From: CBDFMR01 sp965249765
GTDB lineage: Bacteria; Bacteroidota; Bacteroidia; Chitinophagales; Saprospiraceae
Direction: 5' to 3'
DNA: 64,000 bases
NCBI GenBank assembly: GCA_965249765.1
Contig: CBDFMR010000005.1
Span: 124,001 to 188,000, forward strand
Part shown: positions 24,913 to 34,022 of the stretch, one piece after another
Numbering within the stretch: position 1 is the stretch's first letter
Layout: every line of letters starts with the position of its first letter
Notes under the pieces: model-generated
Seen by the model: the letters and a program-made list of their open reading frames with translations, nothing else
What the model was told of the DNA's origin: nothing
Databases searched by the model: none
Position numbers and translations under genes: made by a program

Positions 24913-27507
24913 ATGTCATACTTCCGAACATTAATCGTCTTCTTGTTTGTTTCACTGACCCTTACAGTGTCTGGACAAATTCTAAAACCTGTCAAATGGT
25001 CTTTTTCCTCTGATAATCTTGGAAATAATGAGTTTCTACTTAAGTTCAAAGCAGACATAGCCCCTGAATGGACAGTGTACTCACAGCGTACATCTGATGA
25101 TGGTCCTGTACCTACATACATCGAATATGAAAGCAAAGATGGTATCGAACTCGTAGGCGAGTCCAAAGAAAGAGGCCACAAGAAAGAGGGCTTTGATAAA
25201 ATATTTGAGGTTGATGTGATCAAGTTTCTAGGTGACCAACCATTTGTCATTGAACAAAAAGTAAAACTAACAGATCCTTCCAAAAACACGGTAAGTGGAT
25301 ATCTCACATTTATGACCTGCGACAAGACGCGATGTCTACCACCTACTGATATTGATTTTTCATTTAAGCTTGACGCTACACCCGAGAAGATTCCAGTAAA
25401 GGAGGTTAAGCAAGCCGTTGAAAAACCAAATGTTTCTGTAAAAACAACAATAAAGGAGAAAACAACGACCAGTACAAAAGAAACAAAGACTGCCGCTTCG
25501 GAAGAAAAGCTTGTAGAATACCAACCGGATGATGGAGGTATTCTTAAGCCCGTAACATGGTCATTCTCAAGTAGCGAACTAGGTGATGATGAATATGTAT
25601 TAATATTTGAAGCCGACATTGATCCTAAATGGACCGTCTATTCGCAGTACACCTCTGACGATGGCCCTGTACCAACCTATATCGAGTATGAGAAAAAAGA
25701 CGGAATAGAGCTCATAGGCAAGTCAGTCGAGAAAGGCCATAAGAAAGAAGGTCATGATAAAATATTTGAGGTTGATGTGATCAAGTTTCTAGGTGACCAA
25801 CCATTTATCATTGAGCAAAAAGTAAAGGTCACTGATCCAATTAAAAATAAAGTAAGTGGTTACCTCACATTTATGACATGTGACGATTCCAGATGCTTGC
25901 CTCCTACTGATGTTGATTTTAGCTTTGTCCTTGGAGAAAATAAGGGAGCATCCTCGAGCAGTGGATCTGGGGTTTCAGGTCTCAATATTAATGGAGACTA
26001 CCTAGAACAGCGTATTCCCAGTATTGTAACTACTTATGAAAGTCCGCCAGCCGATTGTGGCGGAGAAGAAAAGTTGAGTACCGGACTTTGGTCCATCTTC
26101 CTGGGAGGATTTGTAGGTGGTCTACTTGCTATTTTACTTCCTTGTATTTTTCCGATGATCCCCATTACGGTAAGTTATTTTACCAAGGATACTAAAAAGA
26201 AAGGATGGGTCAATGGATTGATTTATGGACTTTCTATCATAGTAATCTTTGTAAGCATTGGACTAGCAATTACAGCTTTACTAGGTCCTGAGGCCTTGAA
26301 CAAGCTCTCGACCAACTGGGTCGCAAACACTATATTCTTTATAATTTTCGTTGCTTTTGCATTTTCATTCTTTGGGTTTTTTGAGATTACCCTCCCTAGT
26401 TCTTGGTCGACTAAGAGCGACACCATGGCAGATAAAGGGGGACTACTTGGGACTTTCTTCATGGCAGCAACCTTGGCTATAGTTTCATTTTCTTGTACAG
26501 GTCCTATCATCGGTACTGCTCTAGTGCAAGTTGCATCAACAGGAAATTATCTCGGTCCATTCCTTATCATGTTTGGTTTCTCGTTGGCATTGGCCATTCC
26601 TTTCGGACTATTTGCAGCATTTCCCGCCTGGCTCAATTCCTTGCCTAAGTCAGGTTCGTGGATGAATAGTGTCAAAGTCGTACTAGGATTTCTAGAGTTG
26701 GCGTTGGCATTAAAATTCTTATCAATAGCTGATATGACAAGCGGATGGGATGTTCTGAAATACGAATTGTTTCTTGGTCTATGGATCATCATCTTCCTTG
26801 GTCTGACTGCTTACCTGCTCGGATTTATTAAATTCCCTCACGATAGCCCTCTTAAGAAATTAAGTCCACTTAGGTTAGGTTTTTCTGCCCTCAGTTTGTT
26901 ATTTGCCATATACCTAACCTTGGGATTCAGAGTGAATCCTGAAACAGAAACATATCTAACCCCTCGACTCACAAGCGGACTTACTCCTCCTGGCAATTAT
27001 AATTTCTTCTTGAAACCACCAGACCTTGATCCCATTATCAAGGATAAATATGACTCTTATACTTGGTGTGCAAATAACATACCTTGCTTTAAAGACTACT
27101 ATCAGGGACTGGCTTACGCCAAAGAGGTCAACAGACCCTTACTCGTGGATTTTACTGGTGAAGGATGTGTCAATTGCCGTAAGACCGAAGATTACATATG
27201 GGTGGACCCCTCAGTAAGGCAAACCCTCTCAGAAGAATACGTTCTTACCTCTCTTTATGTTGATGTAAGAAAAAAACTAGATCACGTTTACCTATCTGAT
27301 CGAGGTGATGAAGGTATTGTGAAGCTGAGAAATGTGGGCAATTTATGGTCAGATTTTCAGATTAAAAACTTTGCACAAAATTCTCAACCACTCTATGTAT
27401 TGATGGACACTGATCAGCAAGTCATGTCTGCTCCTCGCGGCTATCGCGAAGGGGTCAAGTCATATAAAAGCTTCCTTGATTGCGGGCTGACGGAGTTTAA
27501 TAAATAG
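24913..27507 (+). CDS. dsbD: DsbD-family thiol:disulfide reductase with duplicated alpha domain
   Basis: The protein (864 residues) carries reducing power from cytoplasmic thioredoxin across the inner membrane. After a signal peptide come two tandem alpha-like domains (about residues 23-155 and 206-344), each with a Cys pair (CDKTRC, CDDSRC), joined by a Lys/Thr/Glu-rich linker. Next is the DsbD beta membrane domain with both conserved Cys (LLPCIFPMIP and SFSCTGPIIG). A C-terminal thioredoxin-like domain contains GEGCVNCRKTE. All redox cysteines are kept. Standard DsbD has one alpha domain, so the tandem copy is unusual. Confidence 0.93.
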   Translation: MSYFRTLIVFLFVSLTLTVSGQILKPVKWSFSSDNLGNNEFLLKFKADIAPEWTVYSQRTSDDGPVPTYIEYESKDGIELVGESKERGHKKEGFDKIFEVDVIKFLGDQPFVIEQKVKLTDPSKNTVSGYLTFMTCDKTRCLPPTDIDFSFKLDATPEKIPVKEVKQAVEKPNVSVKTTIKEKTTTSTKETKTAASEEKLVEYQPDDGGILKPVTWSFSSSELGDDEYVLIFEADIDPKWTVYSQYTSDDGPVPTYIEYEKKDGIELIGKSVEKGHKKEGHDKIFEVDVIKFLGDQPFIIEQKVKVTDPIKNKVSGYLTFMTCDDSRCLPPTDVDFSFVLGENKGASSSSGSGVSGLNINGDYLEQRIPSIVTTYESPPADCGGEEKLSTGLWSIFLGGFVGGLLAILLPCIFPMIPITVSYFTKDTKKKGWVNGLIYGLSIIVIFVSIGLAITALLGPEALNKLSTNWVANTIFFIIFVAFAFSFFGFFEITLPSSWSTKSDTMADKGGLLGTFFMAATLAIVSFSCTGPIIGTALVQVASTGNYLGPFLIMFGFSLALAIPFGLFAAFPAWLNSLPKSGSWMNSVKVVLGFLELALALKFLSIADMTSGWDVLKYELFLGLWIIIFLGLTAYLLGFIKFPHDSPLKKLSPLRLGFSALSLLFAIYLTLGFRVNPETETYLTPRLTSGLTPPGNYNFFLKPPDLDPIIKDKYDSYTWCANNIPCFKDYYQGLAYAKEVNRPLLVDFTGEGCVNCRKTEDYIWVDPSVRQTLSEEYVLTSLYVDVRKKLDHVYLSDRGDEGIVKLRNVGNLWSDFQIKNFAQNSQPLYVLMDTDQQVMSAPRGYREGVKSYKSFLDCGLTEFNK
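25194..25806 (+). repeat. 52-base exact repeat inside the DsbD-like gene
   Basis: Bases 25194-25245 recur identically at 25755-25806 (offset 561, or 187 codons). They encode the same DKIFEVDVIKFLGDQPF stretch in each alpha-like domain. Flanking codons have diverged at synonymous and non-synonymous sites. This implies a tandem duplication with recent origin or local gene conversion. Confidence 0.9.
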
Positions 27508-27644
27508 TGGGAGGAGTATATGCAGTTGGTTTAAATAGTAGATAGCCTTCTAGGTCTCAATTTTTTGATTTTCCGAAGTAGTCTTGCTTATAAAGTCTTT
27601 GGTCATTTACATAGACTATATACCCTGTACATTTTACTTTATCC

Positions 27645-27652
27645 TACCTTTG
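27645..27652 (+). promoter_or_regulatory. -7 element upstream of pheS-hisS
   Basis: TACCTTTG matches the TAnnTTTG consensus 24 bases before the pheS ATG. The upstream TTG element is not obvious. Confidence 0.5.
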
Positions 27653-27676
27653 CACACTTACAATATTGTTGTTTAG

Positions 27677-28708
27677 ATGAACGCTTTCGATAGATTAGAA
27701 GAAATAAGAAAAGAGATAGCCGATGCAATCCCATCGGATAAGGAATCATTGGAGACATTCAGAATTCGCTATCTGGGATCCAAGAACATTCTCAAACCAT
27801 TGATGGGTGAAATCAGAAATGTAGAGAATGACAGGAAGAAGGAGTATGGTCTATTGATCAATGCGATTAAGAGTCAGGCTGAGAAAAAACATGCCTCTTC
27901 CCTTGCTTCCTTCAGCTCATCATCAGGATCAGGATCTCAAACCAATTTAGACCTGAGCCTTCCTGTGGATGATAGATTTAAGGGATCACATCACCCCGTC
28001 TCAATAGTAATGGATAGAATTATCGATATTTTTGGTCGTATTGGTTTTATTGTGGAAGAAGAAAGAGAAATCGAGGATGACTGGCACAATTTCACTGCCA
28101 TGAATACTCCCGATGATCACCCAGCGAGGGACATGCAGGATACTTTCTACCTCAAAGATTCTGATAAAGTTCTTCTCAGGACCCATACTTCCTCGGTACA
28201 GGCAAGGGTCATGACTACTCAGAAACCTCCAATACGCATCATCGCACCGGGAAGAGTTTATAGGAATGAGACCATATCTGCCAGATCCCATTGTCAATTC
28301 CATCAGGTCGAAGGATTATACATTGATGAAGGAGTATCATTTGCAGATATGAAACAGACACTACTTTATTTTGCCAAGGAAATGTATGGTAAGGATACCG
28401 AAATTAGGTTGCGACCTAGTTACTTCCCTTTTACAGAACCGAGTGCAGAGATGGATGTTTGGATGGGTACGGAAACTGAAGAAGCCAAACGACTCACGAA
28501 GGGTACAGGATGGTTAGAAGTCTTGGGCTGTGGTCTCGTCGATCCCAATGTGCTTAATAATTGTGGAATCGATAGTGAGAAATATACCGGCTATGCATTT
28601 GGGATCGGTATCGAACGGACAGCCATGCAGAAGTATGGTATCAGCGATATTCGTCATCTCTTTGAAAATGACATAAGATTCTTGAGACAATTTCACAGTA
28701 CATACTAA
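27677..28708 (+). CDS. pheS: Phenylalanine--tRNA ligase alpha subunit
   Basis: This is the catalytic subunit of the class II alpha2-beta2 synthetase for tRNA-Phe. It has an N-terminal coiled-coil (about residues 1-90), then class II motif 2 (GRVYRNETISARSHCQFHQVEG, about residues 193-214) and motif 3 (GFAIGIERTAMQKYG-type, here FGIGIERTAMQKYGI). The length, 343 residues, is normal. pheT is not adjacent; hisS follows after one base instead, so the beta subunit is encoded elsewhere. Confidence 0.97.
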   Translation: MNAFDRLEEIRKEIADAIPSDKESLETFRIRYLGSKNILKPLMGEIRNVENDRKKEYGLLINAIKSQAEKKHASSLASFSSSSGSGSQTNLDLSLPVDDRFKGSHHPVSIVMDRIIDIFGRIGFIVEEEREIEDDWHNFTAMNTPDDHPARDMQDTFYLKDSDKVLLRTHTSSVQARVMTTQKPPIRIIAPGRVYRNETISARSHCQFHQVEGLYIDEGVSFADMKQTLLYFAKEMYGKDTEIRLRPSYFPFTEPSAEMDVWMGTETEEAKRLTKGTGWLEVLGCGLVDPNVLNNCGIDSEKYTGYAFGIGIERTAMQKYGISDIRHLFENDIRFLRQFHSTY

Positions 28709-28709
28709 G

Positions 28710-30065
28710 ATGTCTACTAAACCAGGATTGCCAAAAGGAACACGAGATTTTGGACCCGAAGAGGTCAACAAGCGTAAATACATATTTGGCATCATAGAAA
28801 GCGTTTTCAGAAAGTATGGTTATCAACCATTAGAGACCCCAGTCATGGAAAATCTTTCCACACTCACGGGAAAATATGGTGAAGAAGGTGACAGGCTGCT
28901 CTTCAAGGTACTTAACAATGGCGATTACCTGCAAAAAGCGGATGAAGAGGCGTTGACTTCGAGAAATTCTTCCAAACTAACTTCATCTATATCCAAGAGG
29001 GGTCTGCGCTATGATCTCACTATTCCTTTTGCTCGATATGTGGTCATGAACCAGCATAAGATTGCATTTCCATTCAAGCGATATCAAATCCAGCCCGTAT
29101 GGAGAGCAGATCGTCCGCAAAAGGGCAGATATCAAGAGTTTTATCAATGTGATGTAGATGTAATAGGAAGCGAGGCCTTGATATATGAAGCTGAGCAATT
29201 GCAGATATATGACGAAGTTTTCAGAAATCTCGGAATATCAGTATCCATTAAACTGAATAACAGAAAAATACTTTTTGGAATAGCAGAAAAAGTAGGAATC
29301 TCCAATTTGTTTGTGGAGATGTCTACAGCCATTGATAAGCTTGACAAAATAGGAGTAGATAAGGTACTTGATGATCTTGAAAACAGAGGAATTCCTCGTG
29401 AAAAGGGAAGGGAGGTTTTAGTGTTGATTGAAACAGAAGACATTAAGACAATGAAGGAAAAATTACTCGGTACTCAGGGAGAGGACGGGTGTAATGAAGT
29501 GATGACTGTTCTTTCCTTACTCGATACCACTGTTTCAATGGCTCAAGTGAAATTTGATCCGGCGCTCGCTCGGGGTCTCAACTACTATACTGGCTGCATC
29601 ATGGAGGTTACATCTCCGCAATCAGAAGTTGGAAGCCTAGGAGGAGGAGGAAGATATGATGAACTGACGGGAGTGTTCGGTCTAAAGGGAGTCTCTGGAG
29701 TAGGTGTCTCATTTGGAGCAGCCCGTATCTATGACGTTATGAACGACAGGAACATGTTTCCTTCTAATGTCACATCTCATCTAGACATCCTGCTGGTAAC
29801 GATGGATGATGATGGTTTCCGGTTTGGGATCGATATCCTTAAAGAACTGCGCAAGGAAGATATCAAGAGCGACATATATCCTTCCCCAGTCAAGATGGCA
29901 AAGCAGATGAAATATGCCGATGCAGTAAGAGTACCCTATGTAGGTATTATAGGGAGTGAAGAAGTCTCAAATAAGGTCATATCTCTAAAAAATATGGAAT
30001 CTGGCATGCAAGAAAAACTTGCTCTCGATGAGGTAATAAAATTTCTAAAAGAAACCTCAATCTAG
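28710..30065 (+). CDS. hisS: Histidine--tRNA ligase
   Basis: This is the class II synthetase for tRNA-His, 451 residues. The N-terminal KGTRDFGPEEVNKRKYI, motif 2 (RYQIQPVWRADRPQKGRYQEFYQCDVD) and the histidine-specific LARGLNYYTGCIMEV and GGGGRYDELTGVFG segments are all present. A C-terminal anticodon-binding domain (about residues 350-451) completes it. It is co-transcribed with pheS, starting one base after its stop. Confidence 0.97.
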   Translation: MSTKPGLPKGTRDFGPEEVNKRKYIFGIIESVFRKYGYQPLETPVMENLSTLTGKYGEEGDRLLFKVLNNGDYLQKADEEALTSRNSSKLTSSISKRGLRYDLTIPFARYVVMNQHKIAFPFKRYQIQPVWRADRPQKGRYQEFYQCDVDVIGSEALIYEAEQLQIYDEVFRNLGISVSIKLNNRKILFGIAEKVGISNLFVEMSTAIDKLDKIGVDKVLDDLENRGIPREKGREVLVLIETEDIKTMKEKLLGTQGEDGCNEVMTVLSLLDTTVSMAQVKFDPALARGLNYYTGCIMEVTSPQSEVGSLGGGGRYDELTGVFGLKGVSGVGVSFGAARIYDVMNDRNMFPSNVTSHLDILLVTMDDDGFRFGIDILKELRKEDIKSDIYPSPVKMAKQMKYADAVRVPYVGIIGSEEVSNKVISLKNMESGMQEKLALDEVIKFLKETSI

Positions 30066-30217
30066 TAAAACAATAGGGCTACCAGGCCGTTATATCATTT
30101 CAAAAAAACACAAGAGCTATATACCAAAGCTATACCCGACCAAGAAAGTATCTTTTTTGGCATAGTTATTGAGAATTAACAGATTACATATTGCATTATA
30201 AATTAATATGTAAATGA

Positions 30218-30248
30218 TTGCAAGTTGTGGCAAGTAAGCCTATATTTG
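30218..30248 (+). promoter_or_regulatory. Bacteroidota-type promoter of the lytic transglycosylase gene
   Basis: TTG at 30218-30220, 20 bases, then TATATTTG at 30241-30248. Transcription would start near 30254, giving a leader of about 100 bases before the ATG at 30358. No recognised RNA structure was seen in this leader. Confidence 0.65.
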
Positions 30249-30357
30249 CGGCCTTTTTGCATATAATTTAATTGTTATATGTAGGACGATTTTACCCAAA
30301 ACCCACGATTAAAAAACTTAAGATTTTAATCCTATTAACCGATTTAAAGAGAGACCC

Positions 30358-31524
30358 ATGAACGGCATATTTGTCACATCGAGGCTGGTAATTATTACCG
30401 CCATACTATCATGTATAGGGGGGGGAGATGTACACGCATCTATCACTGAGCATATCGCCAATGGCACCGTTGCCAACAGAATGGAAAACATTACCAGTGA
30501 CGTGGATATAAGGCTTACTTCTGAGGCCAAGCGTAAGATTAAGAACTACACGATACGTTACCGGCAAGACAGCGAGGAACTGCTAGGCAAAGTATCTATC
30601 TATTTTCCGCTTTTTGAAGAAGAACTTAGATTCAGAGGTCTACCAGAAGAACTGAAGTTTCTCCCTATTGTAGAGTCAGCACTCAATCCTGCTGCTCGCT
30701 CAGGTGCCGGAGCTGTCGGACTATGGCAATTTATGAAGTCTACCGGTAGGTCATACAACTTGTCTGTAGATCGCTATATCGATGAAAGAAAGGATCCGAT
30801 CAAGTCCACTCGGTCAGCCTTAGATTATCTAGAGGACTTACATAAGCAATTCGGTGACTGGACATTGGCATTAGCCGCATACAACTGCGGACCTGGTAAT
30901 GTAAGAAAAGCACAGAGAAGATCTGGAAAAAAGAGTTACTGGGATATCAGAGGGTTTCTACCCAAAGAAACAAGAAACTATATTCCAAGGTTTGCTGCAG
31001 TAGCTTATTTGATGAATTACTATCAAGACTATGGCCTTACACCTAACGTGCCTGACGCTATGATTGCTAATACAGCGACAACCATAGTAGAGGAGCATAC
31101 AAGTTTCCTAAATCTCAGCAAGATGACCGGTCTTGATGTGGCTTTGATCAAGACATTAAATCCTTCCTATCTTCGTCAGGTTATCCCTAGTAATAATGGG
31201 CGTCACCTGCTTACTCTGCCACAGAAATCAATGATAGCTATCCTGGATGCACAAGACAATATTAATCTACTCACTCATGCCTCCTACTCCACGGCAATGG
31301 CAAGAAGAATAAAAGTGAATAGGAGACTCGTCCCTGTTTCTCAAGGAATCCCGACTTCTGTGGACGTAGAGAAGCTAGAAAGACAGGGATCCCTTTCGAC
31401 AAGTATTTGGCCTTGGATAAAAACATATCGCCCACTAATGGTCGAACAATCTAAAAAGCAACACTATTCCAATAGCAAGATGCCTGTCAATCATGTGTCT
31501 CAATTTGGATCTCAAAGCAAGTGA
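30358..31524 (+). CDS. Lytic transglycosylase (SLT/MltD-like)
   Basis: The exported 388-residue enzyme would cleave the glycan strands of peptidoglycan. A signal peptide of about 30 residues is followed by an SLT domain. The catalytic glutamate is in FLPIVESALNPAARSGAGAVGLWQFM (about residues 101-126), and DWTLALAAYNCGPGNVRKA supplies the second signature. Residues beyond about 230 are less conserved and resemble the region that carries LysM modules in MltD, although no clear LysM was recognised. A run of seven G's lies inside the signal-peptide codons (30420-30426), a possible slippage site. Confidence 0.88.
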   Translation: MNGIFVTSRLVIITAILSCIGGGDVHASITEHIANGTVANRMENITSDVDIRLTSEAKRKIKNYTIRYRQDSEELLGKVSIYFPLFEEELRFRGLPEELKFLPIVESALNPAARSGAGAVGLWQFMKSTGRSYNLSVDRYIDERKDPIKSTRSALDYLEDLHKQFGDWTLALAAYNCGPGNVRKAQRRSGKKSYWDIRGFLPKETRNYIPRFAAVAYLMNYYQDYGLTPNVPDAMIANTATTIVEEHTSFLNLSKMTGLDVALIKTLNPSYLRQVIPSNNGRHLLTLPQKSMIAILDAQDNINLLTHASYSTAMARRIKVNRRLVPVSQGIPTSVDVEKLERQGSLSTSIWPWIKTYRPLMVEQSKKQHYSNSKMPVNHVSQFGSQSK

Positions 31525-31570
31525 TAAGCAGCACATATCTTACGAATCTATCTTGATATATAAAAATAAA

Positions 31571-31602
31571 GAAGCAGCCTCGTCTCACGTCGAGGCTGCT
31601 TC
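31571..31602 (-). terminator. Terminator of the small heat-shock genes
   Basis: Perfect 12-pair stem GAAGCAGCCTCG/CGAGGCTGCTTC with an 8-base loop. On the minus strand it is followed by a U-rich stretch (TTTATTTTTA), so it mainly ends the Hsp20 transcript. It may also act on the converging transglycosylase transcript. Confidence 0.75.
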
Positions 31603-31634
31603 AAACCAAAACCACTCATAAGAAAACTTAACGC

Positions 31635-32060
31635 TTATTTGATCTCTATCATTTTGCTTATCTCGCTCTTCTCTTTCTTATTTATAGAGATGTTCAAGAT
31701 TCCGTGCTTGTAACTTGCCTTGATGCTCTCGACATCAACTGTATCAGGTAGATAGAAAGATCTCATGAAAGAACTGTAGCTATACTCTCTTCTATTAAAC
31801 TTTTGGTCAGCTTGACTCACTTCTTTCTGTGATGAAATGACGAGACTATTCTCTTTTACTTCTACATTAAAGTCTTTCTTTTCCTTGCCGGGTGCGGCTA
31901 CCTCAAAGAGAAGCTTACCCTCTTCTTCGATAATATTGACAGCTGGAGTATCTACGATAAAGTTTGTACCCACGATATCAGAAAAACTGCTGTTAAAGAA
32001 ATTGTCAAAGACTTGTGTTAACCCTCTAGGGTGTATTCCATTTATTATTATAGGTTTCAT
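31635..32060 (-). CDS. Small heat-shock protein (Hsp20/alpha-crystallin)
   Basis: This ATP-independent holdase chaperone has 141 residues. The alpha-crystallin domain covers about residues 35-135 (DTPAVNIIEEEGKLLFEVAAPGKEKKDFNVEVKENSLVIS, then YSSFMRSFYLPDTVDVESIKASYKHGILNISI). GILNISI fits the conserved terminal strand of the family. It is the downstream member of a pair of Hsp20 genes on the minus strand separated by 86 bases. Expression is probably heat-induced through the boxes at 32646-32732. Confidence 0.92.
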   Translation of the reverse strand: MKPIIINGIHPRGLTQVFDNFFNSSFSDIVGTNFIVDTPAVNIIEEEGKLLFEVAAPGKEKKDFNVEVKENSLVISSQKEVSQADQKFNRREYSYSSFMRSFYLPDTVDVESIKASYKHGILNISINKKEKSEISKMIEIK

Positions 32061-32146
32061 GTGTTATTGATTTAATCGGTGATTTTTAAAATAATTCTTA
32101 GCTCTACTATATGCGCGAGTACTTGGTACCTTTTAATTGCTCATTA

Positions 32147-32581
32147 TTACTTTATACTGATCGTCTTCGGCTGGGCCTCCACTTTCTTTGTGATGGCAAT
32201 CGCTAGAATTCCATTTTTGAAACTGGCAGCTATTGCGTCCGAATCCACATTTTTTGGCAAATGGAACGAGCGACTAAACTCAGTCATTCTGAATTCTCTC
32301 AATTTGAAATCAGAGTCTGATGAGCCCTCAACTTTTCCTGAAATCTTCAACTGCTTATTCTCCACTTTGATCTCAATATCCTTTTTAGTATATCCTGGAA
32401 TTGCAACGTTCAGCAAATATTCCTTATCGCTTTCAAGGACATTGGCTTTGGGTTTGAAATTATGGATGGCATCATCTTTCACGATATCGCTCATTGCGGT
32501 ATTCATGACCTCATTAAAAATATTCCCTAAGTGAGGTAAGTAGGTTTGTCGATTCCTAGGACGTCTTCTTGTTGTATTCAT
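32147..32581 (-). CDS. Small heat-shock protein (Hsp20/alpha-crystallin), second copy
   Basis: This 144-residue alpha-crystallin chaperone is about as long as its neighbour but diverged from it. Its core reads ANVLESDKEYLLNVAIPGYTKKDIEIKVENKQLKISG, and GILAIAI forms the terminal strand. The preferred start is ATG 32581 (MNTTRRRPRNRQ), because a frame extended upstream would begin at TTG 32599. Being promoter-proximal, it is the most likely direct target of the regulatory boxes upstream. The two probably form mixed or alternative oligomers. Confidence 0.9.
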   Translation of the reverse strand: MNTTRRRPRNRQTYLPHLGNIFNEVMNTAMSDIVKDDAIHNFKPKANVLESDKEYLLNVAIPGYTKKDIEIKVENKQLKISGKVEGSSDSDFKLREFRMTEFSRSFHLPKNVDSDAIAASFKNGILAIAITKKVEAQPKTISIK

Positions 32582-32645
32582 TGTTAAAGTTTTTTTCAAT
32601 TATAAATAATTCAAATCCACTCTAACCTTATCAAGGAGTATACCA

Positions 32646-32732
32646 TGCCAGAATTAGTGACATTCTAAGCAAAATACCTAAGGCGATACGCCATTATGGC
32701 ATTACATTTTAAATTTAAGTGCCATTTTGACA
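32646..32732 (-). promoter_or_regulatory. Three spaced inverted boxes upstream of the Hsp20 genes
   Basis: Three sites share the half-sites TGCCA and TG(A/G)CA: 32720-32732 (TGCCA-TTT-TGACA), 32689-32701 (CGCCA-TTA-TGGCA) and 32646-32662 (TGCCA-N7-TGACA). Their centres are about 31 and 41 bases apart, near three and four helical turns. This fits binding of a dimeric regulator on one face of the DNA, presumably for stress control of the Hsp20 pair. The regulator is unknown. Confidence 0.45.
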
Positions 32733-32795
32733 TAATAATCTCGCCAATACCGCAAAATTCGAGAATTAATAATAAGGGATCATCGGTTGATGATA

Positions 32796-33222
32796 TCAGT
32801 ATTCTTTCTTTTGATAGTCATAATTGACCATCCATTGTATGCCAAACTTATCGGTAAACACCCCAAATAGTCTTGTCAATAGGCATGGTAATTTTTCCAC
32901 CTATCGACAAAGCATTGAATATTCTCAGTGCATCTTCTTCGGCATCTGTACTAATGGAGATAGAATAATTATTTCCTTGCACCGTTGCTTTCCCAAAAGC
33001 CTCAGAGGAGTCGCTTCCCATAAGAACAGTATGGTCGCCAATGGGCATGCTTACATGCATGACTTTATCCATCATGTCATCAGGCACCGGAAAGTTTGGA
33101 TCTGGGAGCATGTCTCTAAATCTCCCCATAAAAGGAATGTCGCCGCCAAATACAGATTTGTAAAAGTTGAAGGCTTCTTCACAGTTACCGTCAAAAGTTA
33201 GATAAGGATGAATACTAGACAT
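32796..33222 (-). pseudogene. VOC-family (PhnB-like) protein, frameshifted near its C-terminus
   Basis: From ATG 33222 the frame encodes a glyoxalase/VOC domain (IHPYLTFDGNCEEAFNFYKSVFGG, then GDHTVLMGSD). It ends prematurely at 32848 after KTIWGVYR. Another frame continues with VFTDKFGIQWMVNYDYQKKEY to a TGA at 32796-32798, the expected C-terminus of PhnB-like proteins. The join TATTTGGGGTGTTTACC suggests loss of roughly 8-14 bases, removing the usual Tyr-Phe-Gly turn. The missing strand should disrupt the fold, so the gene is probably inactive. Confidence 0.7.
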
Positions 33223-33224
33223 AC

Positions 33225-33596
33225 CTACTTACCTGAGTGAAATCCAATGGTATTTCCCTCGGTATCCTGGATCATAGCACAGAAACCATGTTCTCCGAGA
33301 CTGAACTTAGGGGCCATTACCTTGCCCCCATGATCTTCCTCCCGACCTTGCTCCATTGAACAGTCTTCACATTAAAAATATACTATACTTCCATTGGGTG
33401 AAGGGCCATTCATTCCACTCTTTACCAGGGCCCCCGTAGCGTTAGGTGCTCCCTCTGTCCAGGGAAACGCTACCATTTCCATACCTTCCATAGGAAGCTT
33501 CGTCATCTCTTTCTGGAATACTCCCTCATAAAACCTCCTTGCGCGCGTCATGTCATCGACATAGATCTCGAACCAGTTGACTACGTTGTGTTGCAT
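33225..33596 (-). pseudogene. VOC-family protein with an in-frame TAA
   Basis: The frame from ATG 33596 encodes a glyoxalase/bleomycin-resistance-like domain (VVNWFEIYVDDMTRARRFYEGVF). It stops at TAA 33372-33374 after NGSIVYF. The same frame continues with CEDCSMEQGREEDHGGKVMAPKFSLGEHGFCAMIQDTEGNTIGF and ends at TAG 33225-33227, matching the second half of the family without any length change. A single nonsense substitution explains it. It sits 2 bases upstream of the other VOC gene, which is also broken. Confidence 0.7.
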
Positions 33597-33804
33597 ATGT
33601 TATAATTTACCACCTAAGATAAATAAAAGCATTGGAAATTCCCACTTAACATTCAAGTCGCACATAATAAAGGAGCAACAATATCGTATCAGTTAAATTT
33701 CACTCCAAGTCCTATTCCCAATATGTTAAGCCTTTCTGTATTCATCAATTAAATCAGCAAAGAAAGAGTCTTTAGAGAGCTACGAGTAAAATTTAATTGG
33801 AATC

Positions 33805-33836
33805 TTTGTGCATAAACAAAAGGAGTAGTACATTTG
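33805..33836 (+). promoter_or_regulatory. Promoter of the tRNA-Asp region
   Basis: TTTG at 33805-33808, 20 bases, TACATTTG at 33829-33836: a full-consensus promoter. Transcription would start near 33843, 25 bases before the partial tRNA copy. Confidence 0.65.
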
Positions 33837-33867
33837 CCACGCTGAAAACGTCAGCGATGTTTTATTA

Positions 33868-33890
33868 GTCCGGTAGTTCAGTTGGTTAGA
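33868..33890 (+). repeat. Partial copy of the 5' end of tRNA-Asp
   Basis: The 23 bases GTCCGGTAGTTCAGTTGGTTAGA repeat the acceptor and D-arm of the intact tRNA-Asp (from 34024). The rest of the tRNA is missing. An inverted 11-base match to the next tRNA segment (AGAATACCTGC) lies at 33974-33984. This is a broken or rearranged tRNA copy. Confidence 0.75.
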
Positions 33891-34022
33891 TGAACTATTG
33901 GTCCGAAGGAATCGAGTAAAAGATTTTACTCGATAAATAGTGAACCACAAACAACGGCTTGTGGGAGCAGAGCGCAGGTATTCTTAGTATCTGTACTCGA
34001 AAAAGAAGAATAATACTACCAA

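Noticed and set aside
24864..25619. Long minus-strand open frame (251 codons) opposite the DsbD-like gene
   Set aside because: It lies antisense to a gene with clear domains, is serine/valine-rich as expected for a complement of such coding sequence, and has no recognisable domain or start context.
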